From JABMRW01 sp964396965 (GTDB lineage: Bacteria; Chloroflexota; Dehalococcoidia; Dehalococcoidales; BS750m-G39): DNA of 63,136 nucleotides. Positions 61,798-63,136 of the stretch are shown piece by piece; the first letter of the stretch is position 1, and the number at the start of each line of letters is the position of its first letter. Where the stretch lies: NCBI GenBank assembly GCA_964396965.1, contig CAYNGD010000010.1:1-63136 (forward strand), in the 5' to 3' direction. Below the pieces are notes generated by a model. The model was given only the letters and a program-made list of their open reading frames with translations, ran no database searches and had not been told where the DNA came from. Made by a program: the position numbers and the translations under genes.

Positions 61798-62991
61798 ATG
61801 GCGAGTAAGAAGAACGCGGTCATCGTTGGCGGTGGGGTGAGCAAATTTGGCGTGAGGCAGGCGACCCTATACGATATGGTTCAGGAGGCAGCCAAGGCCT
61901 GCGCTGATGACATTCCGGCACTGAAGCCGGCTGATATCGATGGCCTCCTCTTTTGTTCCACCAAGGTGGGGAGGCATTCCAACGGCCTTAACACGGCGCC
62001 GCTTATAGCTCACCGACTGGGATTAAAGCCGACCTCAATCTGTACCAGGCTGGATACCCTGTGCGCTGGCTCCAACACCGGGATTATTCTGGCCAAGGGG
62101 CTGGTGGAAAGCGGCATCTCTGAGATAGTTCTGGTTACCGGCGCTGAGAAGAGTTATCTGCCCCAGAGATGGGAGACCAACTATACCGAGTTGGCGGTCA
62201 ATGACCATGACTGGGACTCGGCCATGGGTTTGGGCGTACCCCCGCCCTTTTTTGCCATGGTCGCCAAGATGCACATGAAGCGCTACGGGACGACCAAGGA
62301 GCAGATGGCCCATGTTTCGGTGGCCAACTATAACTACGGCTCGACCAACCCCAAGGGGCACTTCTACCCCAAGACGCTCACCCTGGAGGAGGCGTTGGGC
62401 GCCCGGCTCATTGCCGATCCCTTTGGTCTTTTTGACTGCTGCCCTCTAACTGACGGCGCCTCGGCGGTTATCATCGCCTCGGAGGGGAGGGCCAGGGAGC
62501 TTTCCGACCGGCCGCTGGTCTATATCCGCGGCACCGGGCAGCACGCCACCCACAGCATGTCGGCGGGCTGGCCGGGTGAGACCCTGGCCGAGTGGCCTCA
62601 TATGAAGAAGGCGGCTGAGGTGGCTTATAAGAATGCCCAGGTAGCTCCCAAGGATATAGATGTGGCCCAGACACACGACTGCTTCAGTATATCTGAGATT
62701 ATAGAGGTCGAGGAGCTTGGTTTCTGCCGGAAGGGAGAGGGCGGCGCTTATGTCGCTTCTGGCGCTGTTAATATCGACGGCGAGCATCCCATAAATACCG
62801 ATGGCGGCCTGCTGAGCTGCGGACACCCCTTCGGTGCCTCCGGCGCCCGCCAGTCTCTCGAGCTGTGCAAGCAGCTCCAGGGGAGGGCGATAAATCAGGT
62901 CAAGGGGGCCGAGATTGCCCTGGCCCATAACCTGAGCGGTGCCTGTGCCCAGCACACCGTGGTCATCTACGGGACGGAGCCAGTTGAATAG
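61798..62991 (+). CDS. SCP2-type thiolase / acetyl-CoA acetyltransferase
   Basis: 397 residues of the thiolase fold. The nucleophile region is LDTLCAGSNTGIILAKGLVE, and THDCFSISEIIEVEELGFC, GGLLSCGHPFGASG and the late HNLSGACAQ follow in order. This is the archaeal/SCPx-type branch, which usually works with a zinc-ribbon OB-fold (DUF35) partner. It cleaves or forms beta-ketoacyl-CoA. The partner may be the truncated gene that follows 27 nt later. Confidence 0.88.
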   Translation: MASKKNAVIVGGGVSKFGVRQATLYDMVQEAAKACADDIPALKPADIDGLLFCSTKVGRHSNGLNTAPLIAHRLGLKPTSICTRLDTLCAGSNTGIILAKGLVESGISEIVLVTGAEKSYLPQRWETNYTELAVNDHDWDSAMGLGVPPPFFAMVAKMHMKRYGTTKEQMAHVSVANYNYGSTNPKGHFYPKTLTLEEALGARLIADPFGLFDCCPLTDGASAVIIASEGRARELSDRPLVYIRGTGQHATHSMSAGWPGETLAEWPHMKKAAEVAYKNAQVAPKDIDVAQTHDCFSISEIIEVEELGFCRKGEGGAYVASGAVNIDGEHPINTDGGLLSCGHPFGASGARQSLELCKQLQGRAINQVKGAEIALAHNLSGACAQHTVVIYGTEPVE

Positions 62992-63018
62992 ACCGTAATC
63001 AGGACAAGGAGGAAGAGG

Positions 63019-63136
63019 ATGGCGGATTTACAAGAGGCAAAAATAGTGGGGACTCCAGCCCTGGACGGCCGATATATTACGGAGATGGATATGTGGCCGC
63101 TGGAAACCCGGGAGTTTAACCGGCTCTACCAGTTCT
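63019..63136 (+). CDS. Partial gene, possible DUF35-type thiolase partner
   Basis: 39 codons are visible before the window ends (MADLQEAKIVGTPALDGRYI and then WPLETREFNRLYQF). AGGAGG lies just upstream of the ATG. The position after an SCPx-type thiolase and the REFNRLYQF segment fit the helical start of a DUF35 OB-fold protein, but the zinc ribbon would lie beyond the edge, so the family is a guess. Confidence 0.4.
   Translation, partial: MADLQEAKIVGTPALDGRYITEMDMWPLETREFNRLYQF

Overview
The window looks like a chromosomal piece of an anaerobic Chloroflexota bacterium, most likely a Dehalococcoidia-like lineage. This is inferred from gene content and order (rpsF-ssb-rpsR; rpmH-rnpA-yidD-lipoprotein-yidC-jag; a tungsten-type aldehyde ferredoxin oxidoreductase; an MEDS/DcmR protein; a short YidC of the single-membrane type). 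No rRNA gene is present to prove it. Housekeeping genes are GC-rich and the left-hand accessory half is more mixed.

Left part (1-28.7 kb), accessory and envelope genes, mostly minus strand. A six-gene minus-strand cluster (6906 down to 1213) encodes three secreted TasA/camelysin-like proteins, a SipW-type signal peptidase, a DUF5305-like membrane protein and a small DNA-binding protein. It resembles a secreted-fibre assembly locus. Upstream lie a NarL-type two-component system and a 1046-residue propeller surface protein; the kinase and the surface protein share a duplicated 129-bp promoter module. A fatty-acid/phospholipid block (plsX-acpP-fabL-fabF), an AOR, an enoate-reductase-like flavoenzyme, a second giant surface protein (1195 residues) and a collagen-like lipoprotein follow. 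Two HTH-peptidase (XRE + ImmA/IrrE) pairs sit at 0.1-1.1 kb and 26.4-27.5 kb in opposite orientation. They share a 344-bp identical tract and so form a 25-kb inverted-repeat frame. A candidate structured RNA lies at 26.1-26.2 kb.

Middle part (28.7-36.4 kb): a LysR regulator divergent from a complete branched-chain-type ABC importer (livJ-G-F-H-M) and two short-chain dehydrogenases, probably an uptake and oxidation unit for an organic acid or amino acid.

Right part (36.4-63.1 kb), mainly core genes on the plus strand: tRNA-Asp, rpsF-ssb-rpsR, rpmH-rnpA-yidD-yidC-jag, ileS, an HtrA-like protease (minus), a degenerate AMP-binding enzyme overlapping a second ketoacyl synthase, a PadR/membrane-protein module, tandem DegV genes (one with a 42-codon deletion), plsY, an M42 peptidase, mobA-moeA, acyP, rnc, tRNA-Gln, a secreted protein behind a terminator-bearing leader, tRNA-Glu, and a thiolase followed by a gene cut by the window edge.

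Recurrent regulatory features are good -35/-10 pairs, several apparently leaderless GTG starts, a perfect 24-bp palindrome over one promoter, and twin promoter/operator elements in front of the PadR module.
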